Below, piece after piece: positions 1 through 8,987 of a DNA stretch of 64,000 nt. Location: contig NZ_CAKRAH010000008.1 in the NCBI RefSeq assembly GCF_934294775.1, forward strand, positions 20,860-84,859, given 5' to 3'. This DNA is from an uncultured Dorea sp. (GTDB lineage: Bacteria > Bacillota > Clostridia > Lachnospirales > Lachnospiraceae). The notes beneath the pieces are model-generated. The model had not been told where the DNA came from. It saw nothing but the letters and a program-made list of their open reading frames with translations, and made no database searches. Both the position numbers and the translations under genes were made by a program. Each line of letters opens with the position of its first letter. The first letter of the stretch is position 1.

Positions 1-601
1 AATTTATGAAAACTGTGATTATATTACTGTGCATGTGCCGGCACTTGACAGTACAAGGGGAATGATAGGAAAAGATGCTCTTGGACTGATGAAAGAAGGC
101 GTGATCGTCCTGAACTTTGCAAGAGATGTGCTGGTAGATTCCGAAGCGATGGTAGATGCTCTGGTATCAGGTAAGGTAAAACATTATGTAACAGATTTCC
201 CGACACCAGAGATTGCGGGCGTGAAGGGAGCTATCGTAATCCCTCATCTCGGAGCTTCTACAGAAGAGTCTGAAGATAACTGTGCAAAGATGGCAGTAAA
301 AGAGGTTATGGATTATCTGGAAAATGGTAATATCAAACATTCTGTAAATTATCCGGATTGCGATATGGGACTTAGAGGAGATAAGACACGTATCCTGGTA
401 TTGCATCATAATGTGCCGAATATGATTGGTCAGATTTCTGCAATTCTTGCAAAAGATAACATGAATATCGCAGACCTTACCAATAAAAGTAAAGGAAAGT
501 ATGCGTATACAATGATTGATATTGATTCAGATGTTACAGAAAATGTAGTAGAAGAATTGAAGGGCATCGGAGAAGTGTTACGTGTACGTGTTATATGTTA
601 A
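1..601 (+). CDS. serA: D-3-phosphoglycerate dehydrogenase, 3' part
   Basis: Catalyses the first step of serine synthesis, oxidising 3-phosphoglycerate with NAD. The reading frame is open from the window edge (frame beginning at base 2), so the N-terminus lies outside. Visible are the end of the NAD-binding/catalytic domain (PALDSTRGMIG, then VLNFARDVLVDSEAM, and PHLGASTEESEDNCA, which holds the catalytic-histidine region) and a C-terminal ACT domain starting near TRILVLHHNVPNMIGQ, typical of a serine-sensing regulatory domain. About 200 residues are present. What else is in the operon cannot be seen. The family call is firm. Confidence 0.93.
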   Translation, partial: IYENCDYITVHVPALDSTRGMIGKDALGLMKEGVIVLNFARDVLVDSEAMVDALVSGKVKHYVTDFPTPEIAGVKGAIVIPHLGASTEESEDNCAKMAVKEVMDYLENGNIKHSVNYPDCDMGLRGDKTRILVLHHNVPNMIGQISAILAKDNMNIADLTNKSKGKYAYTMIDIDSDVTENVVEELKGIGEVLRVRVIC

Positions 602-633
602 TTAAAATTAATAATTTTGTAAGAAAGCCTTAA

Positions 634-662
634 TTGCGAAATGTGTCGAATTAGAGTATCCT
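634..662 (+). promoter_or_regulatory. Putative sigma-A promoter of the deacetylase gene
   Basis: A -35 like TTGCGA (634-639), a 17 bp spacer and a -10 like TATCCT (657-662) lie upstream of the GGGGG ribosome site and ATG at 700. No clear terminator separates serA, so read-through is also possible. Confidence 0.45.
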
Positions 663-699
663 TAATATATTAGCTGATAAGAATCAGGGGGATATAATA

Positions 700-2139
700 A
701 TGGATGAATGGTCAGAAATTCGAAGACGCAAAAAAAGACATCGGAGAAGAGTAAGAAACATACGTGTGTGTCTTACTCTTTTTGCCATCTGCTTGGTAGC
801 GATTGCAATTCCAACAATAAGAGTATTGCTTCGCAAACCGGCAAAAATAACGATCCAGATGGCGGATATAGAGATTACCCAGGGAGAACAGTTGCCGGCA
901 TATTCTGCAGATGTTAAGATTACTGATAAAGATCATATCAGGCTTGAAAAAGATTACACAGCAGCACAGCTGGCAAAAGAACTGCAAAACGGCAAAGGAA
1001 TTACATTTTCGAGCAGTGCGGATGCGAACACGGAAGGAACTTACGTGATTACAGCAAAACTAGATGCAGCAATCCAGAAGAAATTGTCAAATGAATGGAA
1101 GAAAAAAGTAGAGATCAGCATTAAGAACGGAACTTGTAATGTGAAGAACCCTACCGGAGCATGGGAGAATAACAAATTCAAAAAATATGATGGAACTTAT
1201 GTTACATCTGATTTTGTGGATTCTATGGGAAATACATATTATCTGGATGAGAACGGTGAAAAAGTTACTGGCTGGCAGACAATTCAGAATGCAATGTACT
1301 GTTTTGATACCGAGGGGGCAATGCAGAAGTCGGCATGGGTAGAAAAAGACAATGGAAAAGCATATGTTGGTGAAGATGGAAAAGCTTTAACCGGCTGGCA
1401 GACACTGGACGATAAACAGTATTACTTTGATGCGGAAGGTATTGCTGCAACAGGAGAAGTGACGATTGGACTGGAAAAATGCAAGTTCAGTGATTCGGGA
1501 GAACTGATTTCCAAGGAAAAAGCAGCGATTGATCCAAAGAAACCGATGGTTGCACTTACATTTGATGATGGACCTGGCGCCAGAACAAAAGAAGTTCTTG
1601 ATCAGTTGAAGAAGTACAATGCACATGCAACGTTCTTCATGTTAGGAAAGAATGTAGAGAAGTATGCAGATGTGGTAAAACAGATGCAGGAAGACGGAAA
1701 TGAACTGGGTAATCATTCGTACGACCACAAACAGCTGAGCACACTGGATGCAACAGGAATTGCAGGCGAAGTTGGTAATACGAACCAGGCAATTAAAAAT
1801 GTGTGTGGTAAAACTGCGACAGTTATGAGACCGCCATATGGTGCAATCAATGATACCGTAAAGGCAAATGTCGGTATGCCGATGATTCTCTGGAGTATCG
1901 ATACGCTGGACTGGAAGACACGTAATGCACAGTCAACGATTAATAATGTCATGACGAAGGTAAAGGATGGAGATATTATCCTGATGCATGATATTCATAC
2001 AGAGACTGTTGATGCGGCACTTACGCTGATTCCAAAACTTGAAGAAGCCGGATACCAGCTGGTAACGGTTTCTGAGATGGCACAGGCCAAAGGTGTGACG
2101 CTTGAAAATGGAAAAGCTTACAGTACAATTGTAAAATAA
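700..2139 (+). CDS. Membrane-anchored polysaccharide deacetylase with wall-binding repeats
   Basis: 479 residues. A basic cytoplasmic N-terminus is followed by one membrane segment (about residues 22-43, VCLTLFAICLVAIAIP), so the enzyme is probably tethered outside the cell. Residues about 165-270 contain choline/glucan-binding-like repeats (YLDENGEKVTGWQ, YVGEDGKALTGWQ, YYFDAEGIAATG). The C-terminal half is a NodB domain: TFDDGP holds the catalytic aspartate and metal aspartate, GNHSYDH the metal histidines, RPPYG and ILMHD the remaining motifs. It likely removes N-acetyl groups from peptidoglycan or another wall glycan; the substrate cannot be read from sequence. The ATG at 700 follows a GGGGG ribosome site. 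Confidence 0.88.
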   Translation: MDEWSEIRRRKKRHRRRVRNIRVCLTLFAICLVAIAIPTIRVLLRKPAKITIQMADIEITQGEQLPAYSADVKITDKDHIRLEKDYTAAQLAKELQNGKGITFSSSADANTEGTYVITAKLDAAIQKKLSNEWKKKVEISIKNGTCNVKNPTGAWENNKFKKYDGTYVTSDFVDSMGNTYYLDENGEKVTGWQTIQNAMYCFDTEGAMQKSAWVEKDNGKAYVGEDGKALTGWQTLDDKQYYFDAEGIAATGEVTIGLEKCKFSDSGELISKEKAAIDPKKPMVALTFDDGPGARTKEVLDQLKKYNAHATFFMLGKNVEKYADVVKQMQEDGNELGNHSYDHKQLSTLDATGIAGEVGNTNQAIKNVCGKTATVMRPPYGAINDTVKANVGMPMILWSIDTLDWKTRNAQSTINNVMTKVKDGDIILMHDIHTETVDAALTLIPKLEEAGYQLVTVSEMAQAKGVTLENGKAYSTIVK

Positions 2140-2171
2140 TAATATATCAGGAAATAGAAATAATATACAAG

Positions 2172-2225
2172 AAAAGCTTCTTTTATTGCATGGCAGATTT
2201 GCCGACGATAGAAGAAGCTTTTTAT
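2172..2225 (+). terminator. Rho-independent terminator after the deacetylase gene
   Basis: AAAAGCTTCTT pairs with AAGAAGCTTTT across a loop of about 30 nt, ending in a T-run. Confidence 0.75.
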
Positions 2226-2248
2226 ATCGCCATACGTTTGGGAAGAAG

Positions 2249-2285
2249 ATGCCACTGGCAATTTCTCTTGCATACTACGGTATAC
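2249..2285 (-). repeat. Terminator-linked dispersed repeat, copy 1
   Basis: Read on the minus strand it starts right after the T-run of the prs terminator. It has a mini-hairpin (GTATAC, loop CGTA, GTATGC), then AAGAGAAATTGCCAGTGGCA. The other copies are at 18569, 18612 (partial), 22366 and 45117. Confidence 0.8.
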
Positions 2286-2286
2286 A

Positions 2287-2313
2287 AAAAAGCTGCCGGT
2301 GATGGCAGCTTTT
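2287..2313 (-). terminator. Terminator of the PRPP synthetase gene
   Basis: AAAAGCTGCC and GGCAGCTTTT form a compact hairpin just past the stop codon at 2331. On the minus strand a six-T run follows, leading straight into the dispersed repeat. Confidence 0.8.
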
Positions 2314-2330
2314 ACATAGTGGCTTATGGA

Positions 2331-3506
2331 TTATAAAGAATTACGATGTTTTTCGAGCAGGCGGTGAATCTTTTCTGTAGGATCCATAACCTTACCGATA
2401 CTGATATCATGGTTCATGGAATCGATGATCAGTGCGATAAATTTACTCATATCAGCAATCAGGAAGTATGGTTTTTCCTTTGCTGCTGCAGGAAGGTAAG
2501 TAAGGTTAGTTGTGATGACACGGTCAATATAGCCTTTTTCATAATATTCATCAAATTTTTCGAATCCATCTGTAAAAAGACCAAATGTCGTACATACAAA
2601 TACACGGTTAGCACCGCGGTCTTTGATCTGTTTTGCAACATCCAGCATACTTTCACCTGATGAAATCATATCATCGATGATGATTGCATCTTTTCCATCG
2701 AGATGCTCTCCTAAGAATTCGTGTGCTACAATAGGGTTTTTCCCATTTACAACCGTTGAATAATCACGGCGTTTGTAGAACATACCCATATTAACTCCCA
2801 TAACGTTAGAGAAGTATACGGCACGCTGCATAGCACCCTCATCAGGGCTGATGATCATCAGATGCTCTTTGTCAACTTTAAGATCAGGTTCTGCTTTTAA
2901 CAAAGCCTTCATAAACTGATATGGAGGATTGAAACTGTCAAATCCGTGCAGTGGAATTGAATTCTGAACACGTGGATCATGTGCATCAAATGTAAAGATA
3001 TTTGAAACTCCCATATCGATTAATTCCTGTAAGGCAAGGGCGCTGTCCAGGGATTCACGTTTGGTACGTTTGTGCTGACGGCTTTCGTATAAGAATGGCA
3101 TAACTACGTTTACACGGCGTGCCTTTCCATTTGCGGCAGCAATAATACGTTTCAAATCCTGAAAATGATCGTCTGGTGACATGTGATTAAGATGCCCGTT
3201 AACAGAATAAGTAAGGCTGTGATTACATACATCAACCATGAGGAAAAGATCCGCACCTCTGATTGATTCTGTCAAAAGACCTTTTGCTTCTCCGCTTCCA
3301 AAACGAGGACAAGGACAATCAATCAGATAATTGTCACGCATGTAATTGTAATACAATGGCGAATCCATTGCTTCGTTCATTGCACTTTTTCTGAACTGAA
3401 CAATATAATCGTTCACTTTCTCACCGAGTTCGCGGCATGATTCCAGTGCACCGATTTTTAATGGTGCTACAGGAAGACCGCTTTCCATTAATTTAATGTT
3501 TGGCAT
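2331..3506 (-). CDS. prs: Ribose-phosphate pyrophosphokinase (long form)
   Basis: Makes PRPP from ribose 5-phosphate and ATP for nucleotide, His and Trp synthesis. 391 residues, compared with about 315 for the common bacterial enzyme. Visible are the N-terminal phosphoribosyltransferase-like half with MPFLYESRQHKR, the FTFDAHDPRVQ segment (equivalent to the DLHA metal site), ISPDEGAM, and a C-terminal PRPP loop AIIIDDMISSGESM, which differs from the usual DTGGT/DTAGT ending. The start is supported by an AGGAG site before ATG at 3506. It is divergent from der. The extra length and altered loop mark the long PRPP synthetase variant seen in Clostridia; allosteric behaviour is unknown. Confidence 0.88.
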   Translation of the reverse strand: MPNIKLMESGLPVAPLKIGALESCRELGEKVNDYIVQFRKSAMNEAMDSPLYYNYMRDNYLIDCPCPRFGSGEAKGLLTESIRGADLFLMVDVCNHSLTYSVNGHLNHMSPDDHFQDLKRIIAAANGKARRVNVVMPFLYESRQHKRTKRESLDSALALQELIDMGVSNIFTFDAHDPRVQNSIPLHGFDSFNPPYQFMKALLKAEPDLKVDKEHLMIISPDEGAMQRAVYFSNVMGVNMGMFYKRRDYSTVVNGKNPIVAHEFLGEHLDGKDAIIIDDMISSGESMLDVAKQIKDRGANRVFVCTTFGLFTDGFEKFDEYYEKGYIDRVITTNLTYLPAAAKEKPYFLIADMSKFIALIIDSMNHDISIGKVMDPTEKIHRLLEKHRNSL

Positions 3507-3551
3507 GATGAAAACTCCTGTATATTTTTTGTAATAAGTTACTCCTAATTA

Positions 3552-3581
3552 TTTATATCACTTTTCCTATGAAAAGGTCAA
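3552..3581 (-). promoter_or_regulatory. Putative prs promoter
   Basis: On the minus strand: TTGACC (3576-3581), 18 bp, TATAAA (3552-3557), a short leader, then the prs start at 3506. Confidence 0.55.
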
Positions 3582-3588
3582 CTGTTGA

Positions 3589-3618
3589 TTGGACGAATTG
3601 CCAAAAGTGATGTATAAT
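3589..3618 (+). promoter_or_regulatory. Putative der promoter
   Basis: TTGGAC (3589-3594), 18 bp, TATAAT (3613-3618). The segment GACGAA..TTGCCAAA followed by TATAATAAG closely resembles the yicC promoter at 29035. Confidence 0.6.
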
Positions 3619-3737
3619 AAGATACTGTTCATTAGTGTGCGCAGTAACCATAATAGTGCTTGCACAATATATGGGGAGTAACGTATAATAGTAACGTTAA
3701 ATGACAAATACAAGATAAAATATAGAGGAGAATGAAG

Positions 3738-5066
3738 ATGAGTAAACCAGTAGTTGCTATTGTGGGAAGACCAAATGTTGGAAAGTCTACCCTTTTTAAT
3801 GTACTGGCGGGAGAGATGATTTCTATCGTCAAAGATACGCCTGGAGTAACAAGAGACCGTATCTATGCTGATGTTACATGGCTGGATAAAGAATTTACAA
3901 TGATTGATACAGGTGGTATCGAGCCGGAGAGTAAGGATATTATTCTGTCTCAGATGAGAGAACAGGCGCAGATCGCGATTGATACAGCTGATGTAATCAT
4001 ATTTATCACAGATGTAAGACAGGGACTTGTAGATGCAGATTCCAAAGTGGCAGACATGCTCCGCCGGTCAGGTAAGCCGGTAGTGCTTGCTGTTAACAAG
4101 GTTGACAGTTTTAATAAGTTTATGCCGGATGTATATGAATTTTACAATCTTGGAATCGGAGATCCGATACCGGTATCTGCGGCTTCAAGACTTGGTATTG
4201 GTGATCTGTTAGATGCTGTGATCGCACATTTTCCTGAACATGAAGCAGAGGAAAAAGAAGATGAACGTCCAAGAGTAGCAATCGTTGGAAAGCCAAATGT
4301 TGGAAAATCATCGATTATCAATAAGCTGGTAGGAAAGCAGAGAGTTATCGTATCTGACATTGCAGGAACAACAAGAGATGCAATCGATACAAATGTAAAA
4401 TATAACGGAAAAGACTACGTATTTATTGATACAGCCGGTCTTAGAAGAAAAAGTAAGATCAAAGAAGAACTGGAAAGATACAGTATCATCCGTACTGTTA
4501 CCGCAGTGGAACGTGCAGATGTTGTGCTGGTCGTAATTGATGCGACAGAGGGTGTTACAGAACAGGATGCCAAGATTGCGGGTATTGCACATGAAAGAGG
4601 AAAAGGCATCATCATCGTAGTGAACAAATGGGATGCGATCGAGAAAAATGATAAAACAATGCGGGAGTATGAAAATAACGTCCGCCGTGTCCTTTCGTTT
4701 ATGCCATATGCGGAAATCATGTATGTATCTGCAGAGACAGGACAGCGCCTGAATAAACTTTACGATATGATCGATATGGTAATCGAAAACCAGACACTTC
4801 GTGTAGCCACAGGTGTACTGAATGAGATCATGACAGAGGCCGTTGCAATGCAGCAGCCACCTTCAGACAAAGGAAAGAGACTGAAACTGTATTATATCAC
4901 ACAGGTAGCGGTTAAACCGCCATCATTTGTAATCTTTGTAAATGATAAAGAACTGATGCACTTTTCTTATACCAGATATCTGGAAAACAAGATTCGTGAA
5001 GCTTTTGGATTCCGTGGTACTGCTTTGAAATTCTTCATCAGGGAAAGAAAGGACAAGGATCAGTAA
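3738..5066 (+). CDS. der: Ribosome assembly GTPase Der (EngA)
   Basis: Double GTPase needed for 50S subunit maturation. 442 residues from the ATG at 3738, chosen because AGGAG at 3726-3730 sits 7 nt before it, whereas the ATG at 3732 is too close. First G domain: G1 GRPNVGKST near residue 9, G3 DTGG, G4 NKVD. Second G domain after an acidic linker (EEKEDERPRV): G1 GKPNVGKSS, G3 DTAG, G4 NKWD. The C-terminal KH-like domain ends in FGFRGTALKFFIRERKDKDQ. The order der-plsY-gpsA is conserved in Firmicutes. All key motifs are intact. Confidence 0.97.
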   Translation: MSKPVVAIVGRPNVGKSTLFNVLAGEMISIVKDTPGVTRDRIYADVTWLDKEFTMIDTGGIEPESKDIILSQMREQAQIAIDTADVIIFITDVRQGLVDADSKVADMLRRSGKPVVLAVNKVDSFNKFMPDVYEFYNLGIGDPIPVSAASRLGIGDLLDAVIAHFPEHEAEEKEDERPRVAIVGKPNVGKSSIINKLVGKQRVIVSDIAGTTRDAIDTNVKYNGKDYVFIDTAGLRRKSKIKEELERYSIIRTVTAVERADVVLVVIDATEGVTEQDAKIAGIAHERGKGIIIVVNKWDAIEKNDKTMREYENNVRRVLSFMPYAEIMYVSAETGQRLNKLYDMIDMVIENQTLRVATGVLNEIMTEAVAMQQPPSDKGKRLKLYYITQVAVKPPSFVIFVNDKELMHFSYTRYLENKIREAFGFRGTALKFFIRERKDKDQ

Positions 5067-5068
5067 TC

Positions 5069-5737
5069 ATGGAACGTTTGATATGTGTACTTGTCGGATA
5101 TGTATTTGGTCTGATTCAGACGGGATATATATACGGGAAAAAGAATGGCGTTGACTTGAGAAAAAAAGGCAGTGGAAATGCAGGAACGACGAATGCACTT
5201 CGTACCATGGGATGGAAAGCCGGAGCAATTACATTACTTGGAGACTGCTTCAAATGTGTTGCAGCGGTTGTTGTTGTACATCTGATCTATGGAAAGACAC
5301 ATACAGATATGATGCCGCTGCTTTCCATGTATGCAGGAATGGGCGCAGTTCTTGGACATAATTATCCGTTTTATCTGAAATTTAAGGGTGGAAAGGGAAT
5401 CGCTGCAACGGCAGGTCTGATCATCAGTACAACTAATATATGGATTGTATTGATCTGTCTTGCAGCATTTATCGCGATTGTTGCAGCAACAAGATTTGTA
5501 TCGCTTGGATCGATGGCAGTTGTTACAATCTATCTGATCAGTGTGATCGTATATGGACAGATGGGTGGATTCCATGTGGAAAATGCAGCATATCTGCATG
5601 AGATGTATGGAGTAGCAGCATTCTTAATGATACTTGCATTCTGGAGACACAGAGCAAATATTAAAAGACTGTTAAGTGGTACTGAGAATAAGATCAGTGT
5701 CGGAGGAAAGAACAAAGAACAGTCAGAAAAAGTATAG
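5069..5737 (+). CDS. plsY: Acyl-phosphate:glycerol-3-phosphate acyltransferase
   Basis: Integral membrane enzyme that puts the first acyl chain on glycerol 3-phosphate, taking it from the acyl-phosphate made by PlsX. 222 residues with several hydrophobic spans. Conserved loops are present: GSGNAGTTNALR (glycerophosphate-binding region), GHNYPFYLKFKGGKGIAAT in the second loop, and a basic C-terminal RHRANIKRL. It starts 2 nt after the der stop and is followed by gpsA, which makes its substrate, so the two genes form a functional pair. The C-terminal tail of about 20 charged residues is an extension. Confident. Confidence 0.95.
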   Translation: MERLICVLVGYVFGLIQTGYIYGKKNGVDLRKKGSGNAGTTNALRTMGWKAGAITLLGDCFKCVAAVVVVHLIYGKTHTDMMPLLSMYAGMGAVLGHNYPFYLKFKGGKGIAATAGLIISTTNIWIVLICLAAFIAIVAATRFVSLGSMAVVTIYLISVIVYGQMGGFHVENAAYLHEMYGVAAFLMILAFWRHRANIKRLLSGTENKISVGGKNKEQSEKV

Positions 5738-5757
5738 ATACAGAAAGGATAGGTCTT

Positions 5758-6774
5758 ATGGCAAAAGTTAGTGTGATCGGAGCCGGAAGCTGGGGAACAG
5801 CCTTGGCACTGCTTTTAAATAAAAATGGACATGAGGTGACTGTCTGGTCATATCAGGAAGAAGAAGTACGGGAACTGAGTGAAAAAAGAGAACACGTTAC
5901 GAAACTTCCGGGAGTAAAGATTCCGGAAGAGATCGGATTCACCGCAGATATTAAGGGCGCAGTGCAGGGAAAAGATGTTGTGGTACTGGCGGTTCCGTCT
6001 ATCCATGTAAGAAGTACTGCGAGAATGATCAGTCCTTATGCAATAAAGGATCAGAAGTTTGTAGATGTAGCAAAGGGAATCGAAGAAGATACTCTTATGA
6101 CGTTGTCACAGCAGATTGAAGAAGAAATCCCACAGGCAGATGTAGCAGTTCTTTCCGGACCTAGCCATGCCGAAGAGGTAGGAAGAGGACTCCCGACAAC
6201 AGTCTGTATAGGAGCAAGAACAGAAGAGACAGCGAGATATCTGCAGGAATTATTCATGAATGAAGTATTCAGAGTCTATATTAGTCCGGATATACTGGGA
6301 ATAGAGCTGGGTGGTTCGCTTAAGAATGTCATAGCACTGGCAGCAGGTATCGCAGATGGTATGGGATACGGAGATAACACGAAAGCCGCGCTTATCACAC
6401 GGGGGATTGCAGAAATATCACGCCTGGGTGTAAAAATGGGCGGGGCAGCTGAAACATTTGGCGGGCTCGCAGGTATTGGCGACCTGATCGTTACGTGTGC
6501 AAGTGTACACAGCCGTAACCGTAAGGCTGGCTATCTGATGGGACAGGGCAAGACTATGCAGGAAGCCATGGATGAAGTACAGATGGTCGTAGAAGGTGTA
6601 TATTCGGCAAAAGCGGCGGCAAAGCTTGGACTGAAATACGGCGTGTCTCTGCCAATCATAGAAGAAGTGAATAAAGTCCTGTTCGAGAATAAAAATCCAA
6701 AAGATGCGGTAAATGAACTGATGCTCAGAGGTGGAAAAGCAGAACATACAGCACTTCCGTGGCAGAAGAATTAA
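5758..6774 (+). CDS. gpsA: NAD(P)-dependent glycerol-3-phosphate dehydrogenase
   Basis: Reduces dihydroxyacetone phosphate to sn-glycerol 3-phosphate for phospholipid synthesis. 338 residues: N-terminal Rossmann motif GAGSWGTALA, SGPSHAEEV, ELGGSLKNVIALAAGI with the catalytic lysine, and the TFGGLAGIGDLIVTC and SRNRKAGYLMGQG substrate-side motifs. An AAAGGA site precedes ATG at 5758. Third gene of the der-plsY-gpsA operon, followed by a strong terminator. No oddities. Confidence 0.97.
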   Translation: MAKVSVIGAGSWGTALALLLNKNGHEVTVWSYQEEEVRELSEKREHVTKLPGVKIPEEIGFTADIKGAVQGKDVVVLAVPSIHVRSTARMISPYAIKDQKFVDVAKGIEEDTLMTLSQQIEEEIPQADVAVLSGPSHAEEVGRGLPTTVCIGARTEETARYLQELFMNEVFRVYISPDILGIELGGSLKNVIALAAGIADGMGYGDNTKAALITRGIAEISRLGVKMGGAAETFGGLAGIGDLIVTCASVHSRNRKAGYLMGQGKTMQEAMDEVQMVVEGVYSAKAAAKLGLKYGVSLPIIEEVNKVLFENKNPKDAVNELMLRGGKAEHTALPWQKN

Positions 6775-6855
6775 ATATAGAATTTTTGCCAAATTCCCAG
6801 AGCGTTTTTAGCCACCCTCTAATACAAGGGATGAAAGATAAAAAGAAAACAATAA

Positions 6856-6897
6856 AAATAACAGAGTTGAATTTAATTTCAACTCTGTTATTTTTTT
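6856..6897 (+). terminator. Terminator of the der-plsY-gpsA operon
   Basis: AATAACAGAGTTGAA pairs with TTCAACTCTGTTATT, 15 bp, followed by seven T. It faces the converging lysR gene and may work both ways. Confidence 0.85.
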
Positions 6898-6972
6898 ATC
6901 GTTTTGTCTCAGTTAAAGCATACCTGATATCCGATAAAAGTTTTTTGTAAAATCTTCCGTGAATACAGATGC

Positions 6973-7860
6973 CTACAGGTTTGCGTGATCCATAACATAT
7001 TTCTTGAAATCCATAATAGCCGGAGCCTGGTAAACATTCTTAAGTGTTGCCATGTAAAACAGTCTTTCCCAGGACGGTTTTTCAATCTCGATGATAGAAA
7101 CCGGCATATAGGAAAGAACCGGCATTTTTGGAACTACAGCAATACCGAAACCGGCACCAACCAGTCCGGCAACCCCCTGATCCTCCTCCATGGAGTAGGC
7201 AATCTGAGGGTATCCCCCACATTTTTTAAATAATTTGTCAATGACGTGTCGGAGTCCACTACGCTTTGAAAAGGCAATGTGTGGATAAGCAAGTGTATCC
7301 TTCAAGTCTATCGAACTGCGTCCTTCCAGAGGATGTCCTTTTGGGACGATCAGTACCAGCTCCTGTTTTGCAACAGGAACAAAATCGATCAGAGGCTCAT
7401 TGTCCATCATAGAGCAGAAAGCAATGTCATATTTTCTGTCTTTTAATCCCTGGATCATATCAGAAGTAAGCCCTGTGGAACTATGAAAATAAAAATCAAT
7501 TTTTTTGTCTGGCGTAGAATCCAGAAAGCCTTTTACAAAATTCGGAACAATAGAGCTGCTGACGGCTCTTAGTTCGACGATATCAATGCGACCTTCCCCA
7601 CGACCTGTCATCTGTAGTTTGTTAACACTGGAATCAATCATATCCAGAGCCTGTTCGACATCTATAAGAAATGCCTGCCCGCATTTTGTAAGGGCTACGT
7701 TCCGCCCTTCTTTTTCAAAAAGCTTAACCCCCAGTTCTTTTTCGAGTGATGCAATTGCATGACTCAGACTTGGCTGAGTGATGGCTAGAATCTCTGCGGC
7801 TTTTGTGTAATGCTCCAGATGGGCCAGTGTGGCAAAATATCTTAGATGATACAGATTCAT
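6973..7860 (-). CDS. LysR-type regulator of the hydroaromatic cluster
   Basis: 295 residues. N-terminal winged helix-turn-helix (MNLYHLRYFATLAHLEHYTK, then SLSHAIASLEKELGVKLFEK) and a C-terminal periplasmic-binding-like effector domain (from about residue 90; GHPLEGRSS, GVAGLVGAGFGIAVVPKMP). Divergent from the TIM-barrel/enoate-reductase operon, the usual arrangement for a LysR activator and its target. Matching boxes (ATAG-N7-CTAT type) are found in this intergenic region, before the permease gene at 13508 and before the aroE-like gene at 16806, suggesting it controls all three units. The co-inducer is probably a quinate/shikimate pathway compound; this is inference. Confidence 0.9.
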   Translation of the reverse strand: MNLYHLRYFATLAHLEHYTKAAEILAITQPSLSHAIASLEKELGVKLFEKEGRNVALTKCGQAFLIDVEQALDMIDSSVNKLQMTGRGEGRIDIVELRAVSSSIVPNFVKGFLDSTPDKKIDFYFHSSTGLTSDMIQGLKDRKYDIAFCSMMDNEPLIDFVPVAKQELVLIVPKGHPLEGRSSIDLKDTLAYPHIAFSKRSGLRHVIDKLFKKCGGYPQIAYSMEEDQGVAGLVGAGFGIAVVPKMPVLSYMPVSIIEIEKPSWERLFYMATLKNVYQAPAIMDFKKYVMDHANL

Positions 7861-7936
7861 AAAGCCGGCCCCCTTTCTTTCGTTATTGTTATGATATATG
7901 CATTATCTTAGCATGAACTGAGCACAAAAACAACCT

Positions 7937-7951
7937 ATGAATAAAATCTAT
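7937..7951. promoter_or_regulatory. LysR-type box 1
   Basis: On the minus strand the site reads ATAGATTTTATTCAT, a T-N11-A arrangement almost identical to the box at 13416. Its centre (7944) is about 65 bp before the predicted start of the TIM-barrel operon, the classic position for a LysR recognition site. The direct repeat CTATGAAT also occurs twice here, 13 bp apart. Confidence 0.7.
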
Positions 7952-7973
7952 GAATTTTGACAAAACTATTAAT

Positions 7974-8002
7974 TTGTTTTTTATTTAACAAGGATATATA
8001 AT
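7974..8002 (+). promoter_or_regulatory. Putative promoter of the TIM-barrel/enoate-reductase operon
   Basis: TTGTTT (7974-7979), 17 bp, TATAAT (7997-8002). The weak -35 fits an activator-dependent promoter. A TTGACA at 7957 has no well-placed -10. Confidence 0.6.
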
Positions 8003-8080
8003 CAAACCATAGCAAATATTACTAGATTGAACAACAAGAAAAAAGGGAAAATGTTCAATTTTAACAATGGAGGTAGAATT

Positions 8081-8917
8081 ATGTCAAAAAAGAATCCAAT
8101 CACAGTAAGCTCATGGACACTTGGAGATCAGTGCAAATTTGAAGATCGTGTTATCGCTGCAAAAGAAGCAGGATACGAAGGAATCGGTCTTCGTGCAGAG
8201 ACTTATGTTGATGCATTGAATGAAGGACTTCATGATGAAGACATTCTTGCAATTCTTGACAAACATGACATGAAAGTAACAGAAGTTGAGTACATCGTTC
8301 AGTGGTGTGAAGAGCATCGTTCATACGAGCAGAAATACAAAGAGCAGATGTGCTTCCATATGTGTGAACTCTTTGGAGTTGGTCACATCAACTGTGGACT
8401 GATGGAAAACTATTCAGTTGAGTATACAGCTCAGAAATTAAAAGAACTTTGCCAGAGAGCTGGAAAATACATCATCGGTGTTGAACCAATGCCGTACAGT
8501 GGTATTCCAAACCTTCAGAAAGGCTGGGAAGTTGTAAAAGCTTCTGGATGTGAAAATGCAATGCTTATCCTTGATACATGGCACTGGGTAAGAGCTAATC
8601 AGCCATACGACATCCTTACACCAGAAATCGCTAAGAAAGTTATTTCTATCCAGATCAATGATGCTTATGAGAGACCATATGCAGATTCAATCTTAAGAGA
8701 TGAGTCAATGCATGATCGTCTTGCACCTGGAACAGGAGCAAAAGATACAGCTGGATTCGTTAAAATGATCAAAGACGCTGGAATTGATCCAAAGGTAATC
8801 GGTGTAGAAGTAATTTCTGATGAAATCCTTGGAAGAGGAATCAACGAAGCAGCAGCTTATACATATGAAAATACAGAGAAAGTATTAAAAGAAGCCTGGC
8901 CAGAAATGGTTGACTAA
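8081..8917 (+). CDS. Xylose-isomerase-like TIM-barrel enzyme of the hydroaromatic cluster
   Basis: 278 residues from the ATG at 8081 (GGAGG site 9 nt upstream; an ATG at 8027 in the same frame has no such site). The protein has the AP-endonuclease-2/sugar isomerase fold. Likely metal ligands are in GVEPMP, LDTWHW, IQINDA and GVEVIS, matching the Glu-Asp/His-Gln-Glu pattern of the family. Possible roles include a sugar isomerase/epimerase or, given the shikimate and quinate dehydrogenases around it, a 3-dehydroshikimate dehydratase like AsbF/QuiC. Sequence alone does not decide. First gene of the operon, 70 nt before the flavin enzyme. Confidence 0.75.
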   Translation: MSKKNPITVSSWTLGDQCKFEDRVIAAKEAGYEGIGLRAETYVDALNEGLHDEDILAILDKHDMKVTEVEYIVQWCEEHRSYEQKYKEQMCFHMCELFGVGHINCGLMENYSVEYTAQKLKELCQRAGKYIIGVEPMPYSGIPNLQKGWEVVKASGCENAMLILDTWHWVRANQPYDILTPEIAKKVISIQINDAYERPYADSILRDESMHDRLAPGTGAKDTAGFVKMIKDAGIDPKVIGVEVISDEILGRGINEAAAYTYENTEKVLKEAWPEMVD

Positions 8918-8987
8918 TTTTAATCACTGATTCATTTCAGACAAGATAAGAAAACACATTTGTTTAAAAGAGAGAGGTAAAAAAATA

